A DNA stretch of 19,305 bases from JAAZBV01 sp964499695 (GCA_964499695.1 CAZCMD010000087.1:1-19305); one strand, 5' to 3'; shown: positions 1 to 6,963, numbered from the stretch's first letter. The notes: generated from the letters alone by a model not told the origin. Program-made: numbers and translations.

Positions 1-2
1 TG

Positions 3-2345
3 TTTGTTGCAAGGGAAAGGTCAATCAAGGCCATAGATTACGCCATGAGTAATGACAAGGAGATATTCCTGGCCGCACAGAAGGATGCCTCAATAGATAA
101 CCCGGTAGAAAATGATATTTATACTTTCGGAACACTGGGCACTGTCCTTCAGAAACTCACACTCCCTGACGGCACTGTAAAGGTGCTTATTGAGGGTAAA
201 AAGCGCGCCAGGATAGAGACCTTTCTGGATAATCCAGAATTTTACATGGTTGAAGTTGTCACGATCAATGACAGGTTTGAGGACTCACCCAAGGTGCAGG
301 CCCTGATCAGGTCTAACATAGAGAGCTTTGACGAGTACGCAAAACTCAATAAAAAGATCGGTAAAGACCTGGCAAATACCATATCTACCATCAGTGACCC
401 ATCAAGGCTTGCCGATACTATAACATCCCACCTGGGGCTTAATGTTGCAGACAAACAGGAACTTCTTTCCAAGATAGATGTTGAAGAGAGGCTTGAAACC
501 CTGTTCCAAAAGCTTGTGAGTGAGATAAAGATCCTCTCCATTGAAACCCGTCTTAAGAGACGGGTCAAGAAGCAGATGGAAAAGACCCAGAAGGATTATT
601 ACCTCAATGAGCAGATGCGCGCCATCCAGAAGGAGATGGGCACAAAGGATGATTTCAAGGCTGAACTGGAACAGCTCGAAAAAAAGATCAAGAAGAAAAG
701 GCTTTCAAAGGAGGCAAAGATAAAGGTCTGGCAGGAGTACAACAAGCTCAAGATGATGTCTCCCATGTCAGCAGAGGCCACCGTTGTAAGAAACTATATT
801 GACTGGATCATTGCGCTGCCCTGGGGTGAATACACCAGGGACAAGATGGATATGGATGAGGCAAAGGATATACTTGATGATGATCATTACGGCCTCCAAA
901 AACCAAAGGAAAGGATCTTAGAATACCTGGCTGTCCAGAATCTTACAAAAAAGATCAAGGGCCCCATACTCTGCCTTGTCGGGCCGCCCGGTGTGGGTAA
1001 GACATCCCTTGCCAAGTCAGTTGCAAGGGCAATGAACAGGAATTTTGTAAGGGTTTCCCTTGGCGGTGTCAGGGACGAGGCCGAGATACGCGGTCACAGG
1101 CGGACCTATATAGGAGCACTCCCGGGTAAGATTATTCAGTACCTGAAAAAGGCCAAATCAAGCAACCCTGTGTTTTGTCTTGATGAGGTCGACAAGATGA
1201 GTACTGACTTTCGGGGTGACCCATCCGCTGCCCTTTTAGAGGTGCTTGACCCTGAACAGAACTATGCATTTAATGATCATTATCTTGATCTTGATTATGA
1301 TCTGTCAAATGTCTTGTTTATTACAACGGCAAATACCCTGTACAATATCCCCCTCCCCTTACAGGACAGGATGGAGATAATCAGGCTTGCCGGTTATACT
1401 GAACTGGAAAAGCTGAATATTGCAAAACAGTTCCTTGTTAAAAAACAGATAGAGCTGAATGGCCTTACGGATAAAAATATCATTATCTCAGACCAGGCTA
1501 TACTGAATATAATCAGGAACTATACAAGAGAGGCGGGCGTCAGGAACCTTGAAAGGGAGATTTCCTCCATATGCCGCAAGGTGGCAAAAGAGGTAGTCAA
1601 AAAGGGTAAAAAGACAAAGATAAATATCTCTGCTACATCCCTGAATAAGTACCTCGGGGTTATAAAATACCGTTTTGGCAGCTCTGAAGAGCAGGATGCT
1701 GTGGGTGTCACAACAGGACTTGCCTGGACTGAGGTGGGTGGCGAACTTTTACAGACAGAGGCAGCAATCATGCCGGGTAAAGGGGCGCTGAAGCTAACCG
1801 GTAAACTCGGTGATGTAATGCAGGAATCAGCGCAGGCTGCAATGAGTTATGTGAGGACACGTGCAAGGCAGCTTAAACTGCCTGACCTCTTTTATGAAAA
1901 GGTGGATATACACATACATGTGCCAGAGGGTGCAACACCTAAAGACGGTCCATCCGCAGGTATAGCGTTAGCAACAACGATTATCTCTGCCCTTACCGGC
2001 AGACCTGTAAATCACAAGGTTGCAATGACAGGTGAAATAACCCTGAGAGGAAGGGTGCTTCCTATAGGCGGGCTAAAGGAGAAGATACTTGCGGCCCACA
2101 GGGGGAATATTACCAAGGTGTTGATACCCATGGAAAACAGGAAAGATCTTGAGGAGATCCCGGAAAGGATACTTAGAAAGATAGAGATCATACCTGTTGA
2201 GCATATGGATCAGGTACTTAAAGAGGCCCTTGTTCTGAAAGAGGGTGAAGAACTTTTTGCCCCTGAAGAGGAATGCGTACCATTCAATATTGAGGCATGT
2301 ATGGATATTAAAATGCCCCAAAATAATGAGGTAACTGCACATTAA
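3..2345 (+). CDS. lon: ATP-dependent Lon protease (5'-truncated by the window edge)
   Basis: Lon is a cytoplasmic AAA+ serine protease that degrades misfolded and regulatory proteins. The frame is open from base 3, and the residues before the first ATG (position 45) already match the Lon N-terminal substrate-binding domain, so that ATG is internal and the true start lies outside the window. Numbered from that ATG, the Walker A motif GPPGVGKT is at about 313-320 and a Walker B-like FCLDEVDK follows. The proteolytic domain has Ser637 in PKDGPSAG and Lys680 in GLKEKILAAHRG, 43 residues apart as in the E. coli Ser679/Lys722 dyad. The C-terminus has a short acidic tail after the protease domain. 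No frameshift or missing catalytic residue is seen. Two tRNA genes follow on the same strand. Confidence 0.98.
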   Translation, partial: FVARERSIKAIDYAMSNDKEIFLAAQKDASIDNPVENDIYTFGTLGTVLQKLTLPDGTVKVLIEGKKRARIETFLDNPEFYMVEVVTINDRFEDSPKVQALIRSNIESFDEYAKLNKKIGKDLANTISTISDPSRLADTITSHLGLNVADKQELLSKIDVEERLETLFQKLVSEIKILSIETRLKRRVKKQMEKTQKDYYLNEQMRAIQKEMGTKDDFKAELEQLEKKIKKKRLSKEAKIKVWQEYNKLKMMSPMSAEATVVRNYIDWIIALPWGEYTRDKMDMDEAKDILDDDHYGLQKPKERILEYLAVQNLTKKIKGPILCLVGPPGVGKTSLAKSVARAMNRNFVRVSLGGVRDEAEIRGHRRTYIGALPGKIIQYLKKAKSSNPVFCLDEVDKMSTDFRGDPSAALLEVLDPEQNYAFNDHYLDLDYDLSNVLFITTANTLYNIPLPLQDRMEIIRLAGYTELEKLNIAKQFLVKKQIELNGLTDKNIIISDQAILNIIRNYTREAGVRNLEREISSICRKVAKEVVKKGKKTKINISATSLNKYLGVIKYRFGSSEEQDAVGVTTGLAWTEVGGELLQTEAAIMPGKGALKLTGKLGDVMQESAQAAMSYVRTRARQLKLPDLFYEKVDIHIHVPEGATPKDGPSAGIALATTIISALTGRPVNHKVAMTGEITLRGRVLPIGGLKEKILAAHRGNITKVLIPMENRKDLEEIPERILRKIEIIPVEHMDQVLKEALVLKEGEELFAPEEECVPFNIEACMDIKMPQNNEVTAH

Positions 2346-2389
2346 TACTTGACAATATGTCAGTCGTATGAGAGAAAAACCACTTTCCC

Positions 2390-2465
2390 GGGCGGATAGC
2401 TCAGCTGGGAGAGCGTCGGCCTTACAAGCCGAATGTCGCAGGTTCGATCCCTGTTCCGCCCACCA
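2390..2465 (+). tRNA. tRNA-Val (anticodon TAC)
   Basis: A complete 76-nt cloverleaf can be drawn. The acceptor GGGCGGA pairs with TCCGCCC, the D-arm is GCTC/GAGC, the anticodon stem TCGGC/GCCGA carries the loop CTTACAA with anticodon TAC, and the T-arm is GCAGG-TTCGATC-CCTGT. Discriminator A and an encoded CCA follow. A TTGACA hexamer at 2349-2354, just after the lon stop, could belong to its promoter, but no good -10 is seen at normal spacing. Confidence 0.97.
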
Positions 2466-2609
2466 CCTTTTAAAAAAAGCTTGATTAAGCTTTATAAAAA
2501 GGGTATCAAATCTCCTCACAACCGGGAAATCCGGTGGTGGAATTTAGATGGTAAAATCCCGTTTGACAGCGGGTGGATCTCTTAAGAGATCTTTTAATTT
2601 GTGTACTGC
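2466..2609. other. Spacer between the two tRNA genes, with two inverted repeats
   Basis: This 144-bp spacer has no credible ORF. It contains the small dyad AAAGCTT-GATT-AAGCTTT just after tRNA-Val. It also contains a 16-bp perfect palindrome, GATCTCTTAAGAGATC, at 2576-2591, followed by TTTT. The second could end tRNA-Val transcription or be a processing signal. If the two tRNAs are co-transcribed, it would be a spacer hairpin. No conclusion on function is possible from sequence alone. Confidence 0.4.
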
Positions 2610-2686
2610 GGGGGCGTAGTTCAGTTGGTTAGAACGTCGGCCTGTCACGCCGAAGGTCGCGAGTTCGAGTCTCGTCGCTCCCGCCA
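2610..2686 (+). tRNA. tRNA-Asp (anticodon GTC)
   Basis: A complete 77-nt cloverleaf. The acceptor GGGGGCG pairs with CGCTCCC with one G-T wobble, the D-arm is GTTC/GAAC, the anticodon stem is TCGGC/GCCGA with loop CTGTCAC (anticodon GTC), and the T-arm is GCGAG-TTCGAGT-CTCGT. Discriminator G and an encoded CCA follow. A strong hairpin terminator lies 13 nt downstream. Confidence 0.97.
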
Positions 2687-2698
2687 CCATATAGAAAA

Positions 2699-2726
2699 GC
2701 CTGTTTCAAACGAAACAGGCTTTTTT
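2699..2726 (+). terminator. Rho-independent terminator after tRNA-Asp
   Basis: A perfect 9-bp stem, GCCTGTTTC (2699-2707) with GAAACAGGC (2712-2720), closes a 4-nt AAAC loop. It is followed by six T residues at 2721-2726. A run of A upstream makes it potentially bidirectional. Confidence 0.93.
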
Positions 2727-2758
2727 CATTTAATCTTCAAAAACAGAACTTTAAAGAT

Positions 2759-3028
2759 ATGACCTATTACGTGTATATAATCCAATATGAACATGTAGGG
2801 AATGGTCGCGACCGTTCCCTCCTTTTATATCGGCTCTACCAGAACCTTGAAGCAAGGTTAGAAAAACATAATCAGGGCTGGTCACAATACACTAAAACAA
2901 AACGGCCATGGAAAATTATTTACTTTGAAGAATTTCCTGATAGAACCTTTGCTGTCAAAAGAGAGATGTATATAAAGAGCCGAAAGAGCAGAGCTTATAC
3001 AGAAGAATTGGTTAGAACTTGCAGTTGA
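2759..3028 (+). pseudogene. GIY-YIG endonuclease gene, scrambled by a palindromic insertion
   Basis: The ends match the small (about 90 aa) GIY-YIG nuclease family: YYVYIIQ at the N-terminus, then NLEARLEKHNQG, FEEFPDRT and VKREMYIKSRKSR. The family's essential YIGSTR segment is missing from this frame but is encoded at 2826-2843 in the +1 frame. A 28-bp palindromic element at 2795-2822 lies immediately before it. Removing those 28 bp joins EH to FYIGSTR in frame. A second event, a missing A in the run near 2843, returns the reading to the original frame, so the ORF stays open but has lost its YIG motif. The protein is therefore probably catalytically dead. The missing A could be an assembly error, the palindrome hardly so. 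Chromosomal GIY-YIG proteins of this type have poorly known roles. Confidence 0.8.
2795..2822. repeat. 28-bp palindromic REP/MITE-like element inside the GIY-YIG gene
   Basis: The core at 2797-2820 is a 24-bp palindrome centred on TCGCGA, with arms AGGGAATGGTCG and CGACCGTTCCCT that differ by one G-T pair. It begins GTAGGG and ends CCCT, like the two elements at 19149-19240, so all belong to one family with conserved tips and variable cores. Confidence 0.75.
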
Positions 3029-3209
3029 TGAAATCCTACGGGATTACTCCCGCCACTTATATTAAAGGGTTGCACTTATTAGTGATAATCTCTTTTATTT
3101 TTAGTGTCCTTCTTACATGTACTTTTTCTTTTTTACTTAGTTTATGATATAGAGTTTTTCCAGTCTTTTTATTTTAGATATTACTATAACAATTTTTTAG
3201 GATTAAAAA

Positions 3210-4187
3210 ATGATTGAAAAATCGACATTATTCATTTTAGGTGCTGGTGCTAGTGTTCCTTATGGTTACCCAACTGGTCAAGGATTACGTGAATACATAT
3301 TCACCGATTTTTGTAAAGACTATCGTAAATTACTTGCGCCTCATCATGCAAATATTGGTTCAGCTGTTAACAGAGATATGAAAAAATTTGATAACTTTAT
3401 TAAAATATTTGAGGAAGCCCCTCGAACCTCCATTGATAGGTTTTTATCCATTAATCCAAGTTATCAAGATATAGGTAAAACTGCTATTGCTACAGCTATT
3501 TTGCAATACGAAAAAAACAGTGTATTTAATGAGAAAGTATCTAATCACTATGAAAATGATTGGTATAGCCTTTTATTTCAGAAAATGACTGATGGTTTTT
3601 CTTCTCAAGACCATTTGCAACATTTTCCTAATAATAAAGTATCATTTATAACATTTAATTACGACCGGTCTTTAGAACATTTTTTTTACAAATCTTTAAT
3701 TAGCCTATTTCATAGCCTTAAAAGTGAAATTGACTCTAACATTAAAAAATATATTCCATTCCCATTTATTCATGTCTATGGAACGATTGATGAACCTGAA
3801 TGGGATGCAAATTCAAAAACAGCTCAATATAAGATTGATATCACTTATGAATGGGTTCAAACATTGAAAAACAACATTAAAGTGATTGGTGAAAGATCCT
3901 CTTATGATAAGAGTAAAATCGTAGATCTTTTTTTAAATGCGAATAGAATTATTTTTCTTGGTTTTGGTTATGCGGATGAGAACTTAGATGTTCTTAGCTA
4001 CCCAACATATGCTCAACAGATAATGAGGATATGTGGAACTACTTATGGCATGAACTCAGATGAAATAGAAAGGATAAAGAAAAAGACATTGGATAGAGTC
4101 ATCCCTCAACATGGAATAGATATAGCACTGCAATTTATTTCTGCTAATTGTCATGAAGCTTTAAAAATTTTTTTATCCAGTGATTAA
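3210..4187 (+). CDS. Stand-alone SIR2-domain protein (probable NAD-consuming defence effector)
   Basis: The 325-residue protein has the SIR2-like fold signatures in order: the nucleotide-binding GAGAS at 11-15 followed by YGYPTG, ITFNYDRS with Asn150 at 147-154, FIHVYGT with His188 at 187-192, and FLGFGYADENL at 249-259. Asn and His in these motifs are the catalytic pair in SIR2 NADases of anti-phage systems such as ThsA and DSR2. There is no second fused domain and no adjacent HerA, Argonaute or Thoeris partner, so it is either a single-gene effector or the remnant of a larger system. The gene is visibly much richer in A and T than its neighbours, indicating recent acquisition. An AGGA ribosome-binding site precedes the ATG. 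Defence function is inferred from the family; the family assignment is firm. Confidence 0.85.
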   Translation: MIEKSTLFILGAGASVPYGYPTGQGLREYIFTDFCKDYRKLLAPHHANIGSAVNRDMKKFDNFIKIFEEAPRTSIDRFLSINPSYQDIGKTAIATAILQYEKNSVFNEKVSNHYENDWYSLLFQKMTDGFSSQDHLQHFPNNKVSFITFNYDRSLEHFFYKSLISLFHSLKSEIDSNIKKYIPFPFIHVYGTIDEPEWDANSKTAQYKIDITYEWVQTLKNNIKVIGERSSYDKSKIVDLFLNANRIIFLGFGYADENLDVLSYPTYAQQIMRICGTTYGMNSDEIERIKKKTLDRVIPQHGIDIALQFISANCHEALKIFLSSD

Positions 4188-4191
4188 TACT

Positions 4192-4419
4192 TTACTTTAC
4201 TCTCTTAGGAACTGCCAGACCCGCCATACTTTTTAAATCTGAATGAATCTGGTAGAGATATCTTTCAGTTGTTGATTCTTTCTTGTGCCTCAATAGTTTT
4301 TGAATTGATTTTCGACTTGCCTTTTATTTGTCATCGAGAATACTTGCCACATATCTTCTTAAAGCATGATAACCAAGTTTTCTGACCTCGGCTTTCTCAC
4401 AGATCCTGTTTAACTTCCC
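4192..4419 (-). pseudogene. Tyrosine recombinase/integrase, C-terminal remnant with an in-frame stop
   Basis: Read on the minus strand directly after the antitoxin stop codon, this stretch translates as the C-terminal catalytic part of a phage-type integrase. GYHALRRYVAS carries the H-x-x-R box, IQKLLRHKK the second conserved basic box, and TTERYLY the tyrosine nucleophile region, ending AVPKRVK-stop. An in-frame TAA at 4326-4324 falls between SILDDK and KASRKSIQ. The N-terminal domain is absent. The fragment is in the same frame as the upstream antitoxin gene. It is a dead relic and suggests the patch arrived on an integrative element. It runs convergently towards the SIR2 gene, with only a few bases between the two stops. 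Confidence 0.8.
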
Positions 4420-4707
4420 TTATCTTAATTCAAGAAAACCTTCCGGATGTTGCTCTGCTATTCGCAAAAGAGATTTTGCAGGGCCTTGAGACGATCTTCT
4501 TCCCTGCTCCCAATCCTGTATGGTTCGAGGACTTACACCCATTAAACCTGCAAAAGCTGATTGTGACAAATTAAGTTTTTTCCGGATAGTCTTCGACGGT
4601 GAAGGATCATCCAGGGTATGTGTGTATAAGTTTATTTTCCCTTTTTTAAATCGTTTAATCTCTTTTATTCCATCTAATAATTCTTGTCCTATATTTCGAT
4701 TACTCAT
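4420..4707 (-). CDS. HigA/NadS-type antitoxin, XRE-family DNA-binding protein
   Basis: The 95-residue protein starting at the ATG at 4707 has a NadS/HigA-like layout: an N-terminal arm (NIGQELLDGIKEIKRFKKGK), then a Cro/C1-type helix-turn-helix with KLNLSQSAFAGLMGVSPRTIQDWEQGRR at about 45-71, and the common C-terminus SLLRIAEQHPEGFLELR. A longer in-frame reading begins upstream at 4800, but that segment is the toxin gene in another frame, so the shorter start is preferred. The ATG overlaps the toxin stop (ATGAGTAA), the usual toxin-first HigBA arrangement. In an intact module it would neutralise the toxin and repress the operon. Here the toxin is broken, making this an orphan antitoxin. It appears full length. 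Confidence 0.88.
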   Translation of the reverse strand: MSNRNIGQELLDGIKEIKRFKKGKINLYTHTLDDPSPSKTIRKKLNLSQSAFAGLMGVSPRTIQDWEQGRRSSQGPAKSLLRIAEQHPEGFLELR

Positions 4708-4927
4708 TTTCAATTTCCTTTGCAATCTTTTTAAGAATATGGCCCTGGATCGTTTCTTTTTCACTCTTTGAATAAATAGTAAGCAACCATATTTCATCAT
4801 CGGATTTTTTCCAGTAATACATGATCCTTACTCCACCACTTTTTCCTTTTCCTTCCGGTGCCCACCTGACTTTTCTAACACCGCCACTTCCACGAACGAT
4901 ATCCCCAACCTCTGGGTTTCTTATTTG
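4700..4927 (-). pseudogene. HigB/RelE-type toxin, 5'-truncated
   Basis: The minus-strand frame ending at 4700 encodes 75 residues typical of the C-terminal two-thirds of HigB/NadT toxins, ribosome-dependent mRNA interferases of about 110 aa: NPEVGDIVRGSGGVRKVRWAPEG, then KSGGVRIMYYWKKSDDEIWLLTIYSKSEK and GHILKKIAKEI. The expected first 30-40 residues and a start codon are missing. Immediately upstream in the same frame is the TAA of the selenoperoxiredoxin gene (4930-4928), so the deletion or insertion junction is at that stop codon. It overlaps the antitoxin start by 8 nt. Without its N-terminal strand it is unlikely to fold or be translated independently. Confidence 0.82.
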
Positions 4928-5386
4928 TTATTGTTCTATCAATTTTAATATTTCTTCATTCGAAGGAATATCTGCCATCGAATGCCCGTAATGCACATAC
5001 CGAAGCATGCCGGCCTTATCAATAAGCATCTGGGCAGGCATCCTGCCCAACTTGATCAGGTTAAATTCTTGTCCATACAAATTCAATACTTTATGTTCCG
5101 GATCAGGTAACCCGATAAATGGCAGCCCTTCCTTTATCCAGTATTTTTGGAATGATTCGGCCTCTTCAGGCCCGATAACTATAATTTCTGTATCCAGTTT
5201 TTCAAACTGCTGATAATCTTGACGCAACTGGGTCAAATGCCTGCGGCAGAATGGTCAGATAAACCCGCGATTAAAAACTACCAGCACATTTTTCCGTCCT
5301 GTAAAATCTGAAAGCTGTACACTGTTGCCTCTAAAATCAGGCAGGGTAAAGTCAGGCGCATTGGTATTAAGTTCGACTCTGGACAT
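4928..5386 (-). CDS. Selenoprotein: peroxiredoxin-like (AhpC/TSA) with a UxxC active site, TGA read as Sec44
   Basis: Starting at the ATG at 5386, with AGGAG 8-9 nt upstream, the frame gives NAPDFTLPDFRG, then NVLVVFNRGFI, an in-frame TGA (5257-5255), then PFCRRHLTQLRQDYQQF, and runs to TAA at 4928. The total is 152 residues counting the TGA. Homology is continuous on both sides: in this thioredoxin-fold peroxiredoxin-like family the site is CPxC following NRGF, so TGA sits exactly at the first active-site cysteine (position 44) with the resolving Cys47 retained. Such proteins reduce peroxides or act as thiol oxidoreductases in the cytoplasm; selenocysteine raises the reaction rate. The C-terminal part (GRMPAQMLIDKAGMLRYVHYG) is typical. 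A SECIS-like hairpin follows the TGA. Ordinary gene callers would start at the TTG at 5236 and lose the active site. The alternative is a nonsense mutation. Confidence 0.85.
5219..5236 (-). promoter_or_regulatory. Candidate bacterial SECIS hairpin
   Basis: On the coding (minus) strand, TTGAC (5236-5232) pairs with GTCAA (5223-5219) around the 8-nt loop CCAGTTGC, and one further U-G pair extends the stem. The stem begins 18 nt after the TGA. The loop contains a GU dinucleotide, and its G lies 27 nt after the TGA. Bacterial SECIS elements typically have a small apical loop with a GU about 16-37 nt downstream of UGA. The fit is by eye; no folding energy was calculated. Confidence 0.6.
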
Positions 5387-5397
5387 GATTTGTTACT

Positions 5398-5520
5398 CCT
5401 CTTTTCTCCAGGATGATCTTATTATCAACAGGTTTTCCATATGGGCAAACAACATTGCAGCGTGTGCATTCCATTTATTACCGCACTTTCTCCTCTGTAA
5501 CCTCACCCTTTTTTGATCGA
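5398..5520 (-). pseudogene. Chimeric scar of two gene 3' ends (QueG-like tail and heptad-protein tail)
   Basis: Bases 5398-5474 match 6974-7050, the 3' end of the QueG-like gene, with 5 differences in 77. They encode MECTRCNVVCPYGKPVDNKIILEKRG, with the second Fe-S motif intact. Directly adjoining, 5475-5510 match 11325-11360, the 3' end of the heptad-repeat protein gene, with 5 differences in 36, and encode KKGEVTEEKV then R and stops. Neither fragment is a usable gene. The QueG-like tail ends just before the ribosome-binding site of the selenoperoxiredoxin, so those two genes may once have been direct neighbours. From 5521 to 5645 there is no further recognisable gene, only an imperfect hairpin GCTGTTTTT/AAAAGCAGC at about 5609-5631. 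Confidence 0.75.
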
Positions 5521-5645
5521 CCACACCTTCACTTGTTCATCGAATACAAGACGTTGTTGAATAAGCTTGTTCTACTACAACTGAGCTATAAAATATTCAT
5601 ATGGGTAACGCTGTTTTTTACTGAAAAGCAGCATTATAATTATTG

Positions 5646-6896
5646 TTACTCTAATAACAACATTAAGTAGGGCTGTCCATTAGACTTCTCAATAACCCTG
5701 TCCGAACCATAACTGATGCCGGAACTGCTGGTCGCCACAAGGCGGTAATGATAAAGAGTATCGGGGCTTAACCCGGTTATATCTACAGAGACATGAATAC
5801 TTACCGTTCCGCTGCCCGCTGATGCAGGCCTTGATGGTACCGTATTTCCATATGAAGTGGTTGCTCCCCATTCAAAATAATATGTTGTTGATAAGCCGTT
5901 GGGGTTTACATCACCATTCAACGTAGCAGAACCTGTGGTTACATGCGTGGACATGCCTGTTGTTGCACTCGGTGGAATTATATCGTTCTTCCAGCGGTGA
6001 TAAAAGACATTGAGCAGGGTTACAAACTCGTCTGTTGCTTTGAGGTTGCCGGTTTGGGAAGGGTGATTATCTCCACCATCGCTGGGATAGTACTCAGTAT
6101 TCCAGCCCTGAGTGAAGATGTGCTGTATTTCATTGTTGTAAAAACGATGGTGGTTGTCAGGGCCGGTAAGTACATTGTAGAAATCAAAAATGACCACGTT
6201 TTTAAGAACGTAGTTGTTCTGGATAAGCCAGTCGTTCATCAACCACTGATTGAAAGCGCGTGCGTTATTAGCATGGGCATCGTCAATTAGCGGAGGTGCT
6301 GTGATTACTACAAATAGTTTATCAGGATGTGCCTCAAAATAGAGTAACAACTGGTTATAGACATACTTGGCATGGCCGACAGTCAGTGGGTAATCCGGAG
6401 GCGAGGGTAAATCGTCTGGGGTGCCCCACAGGTCGGAATTTGGATAACAGGATTTGAACATGATGATCTCATTTTCACCTCCCGGATTTTCAAGGTTACC
6501 TCGTGTGTAAGAGGAGTGAGTACTACTCTCATTATACAGTGCTGACATATAGGAGGCAGTATTCTCACTCCTGAACCATTCCAGCCAGTCGGGGATATCT
6601 GTGTTGTCGCCAATGGTTCCTCGATCCGCATAACTAGGCCCCCAGCCGTAATTGGTATCACTTACGAAGTAGTTGTTTTCACTGAGAGCAAGCCCCAGTC
6701 CACCATTGTTATCATCAAGCCAGTTCTCGCCTGTAGAGTGATGGATAAAGATTAATTTGACTACTGATGATGGCGGATTGGGGGAATCGGTTGCCTGGGC
6801 CACCCTGACTGCAATGCATTGGAACAACAGACAGATTACTGCGACTATGAACAGCCTGCTAAGTTTGGAAATGGAAAAACGCGTTTTTTCTTTCAT
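5646..6896 (-). CDS. Secreted SGNH/GDSL-like hydrolase with C-terminal Fn3-like domain
   Basis: The start at 6896 is chosen because AGGAG lies just upstream and a clear signal peptide follows (RLFIVAVICLLFQCIAV, likely cut after AQA near residue 35). The 416-residue product opens its mature domain with LIFIHHSTGENWL, where Ser54 resembles the SGNH block I serine. MFKSCYPNSD lies at about 146-155, VVITAPPL at 196-203 and GGDNHPSQTGN at 274-284. The Asp276-x-His278 pair fits the C-terminal catalytic dyad. Residues 308-400 form an Fn3-like domain (SATLNGDVNPNGLSTTYYFEWG, then ITGLSPDTLYHYRLVATSSSG). The last 14 residues (EKSNGQPYLMLLLE) do not look like the expected end of that domain, so the gene may be cut at its 3' end. 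Export is likely; the substrate (polysaccharide ester or other) is unknown. Confidence 0.72.
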   Translation of the reverse strand: MKEKTRFSISKLSRLFIVAVICLLFQCIAVRVAQATDSPNPPSSVVKLIFIHHSTGENWLDDNNGGLGLALSENNYFVSDTNYGWGPSYADRGTIGDNTDIPDWLEWFRSENTASYMSALYNESSTHSSYTRGNLENPGGENEIIMFKSCYPNSDLWGTPDDLPSPPDYPLTVGHAKYVYNQLLLYFEAHPDKLFVVITAPPLIDDAHANNARAFNQWLMNDWLIQNNYVLKNVVIFDFYNVLTGPDNHHRFYNNEIQHIFTQGWNTEYYPSDGGDNHPSQTGNLKATDEFVTLLNVFYHRWKNDIIPPSATTGMSTHVTTGSATLNGDVNPNGLSTTYYFEWGATTSYGNTVPSRPASAGSGTVSIHVSVDITGLSPDTLYHYRLVATSSSGISYGSDRVIEKSNGQPYLMLLLE

Positions 6897-6963
6897 AGAT
6901 TCTCCTGGTAAGTGATGTAGTATTGGAAATCGATTAGTAATCTGTGCATTCTGTGAATAAGCA

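Noticed and set aside
2073..2519. Minus-strand ORF overlapping the lon 3' end and tRNA-Val
   Set aside because: It runs through a tRNA gene and a well-conserved coding gene on the other strand; it is a shadow ORF.
4708..4800. Longer start for the antitoxin
   Set aside because: This stretch is the toxin coding sequence in another frame; the ATG at 4707 gives the normal family length and the usual overlap with the toxin stop.
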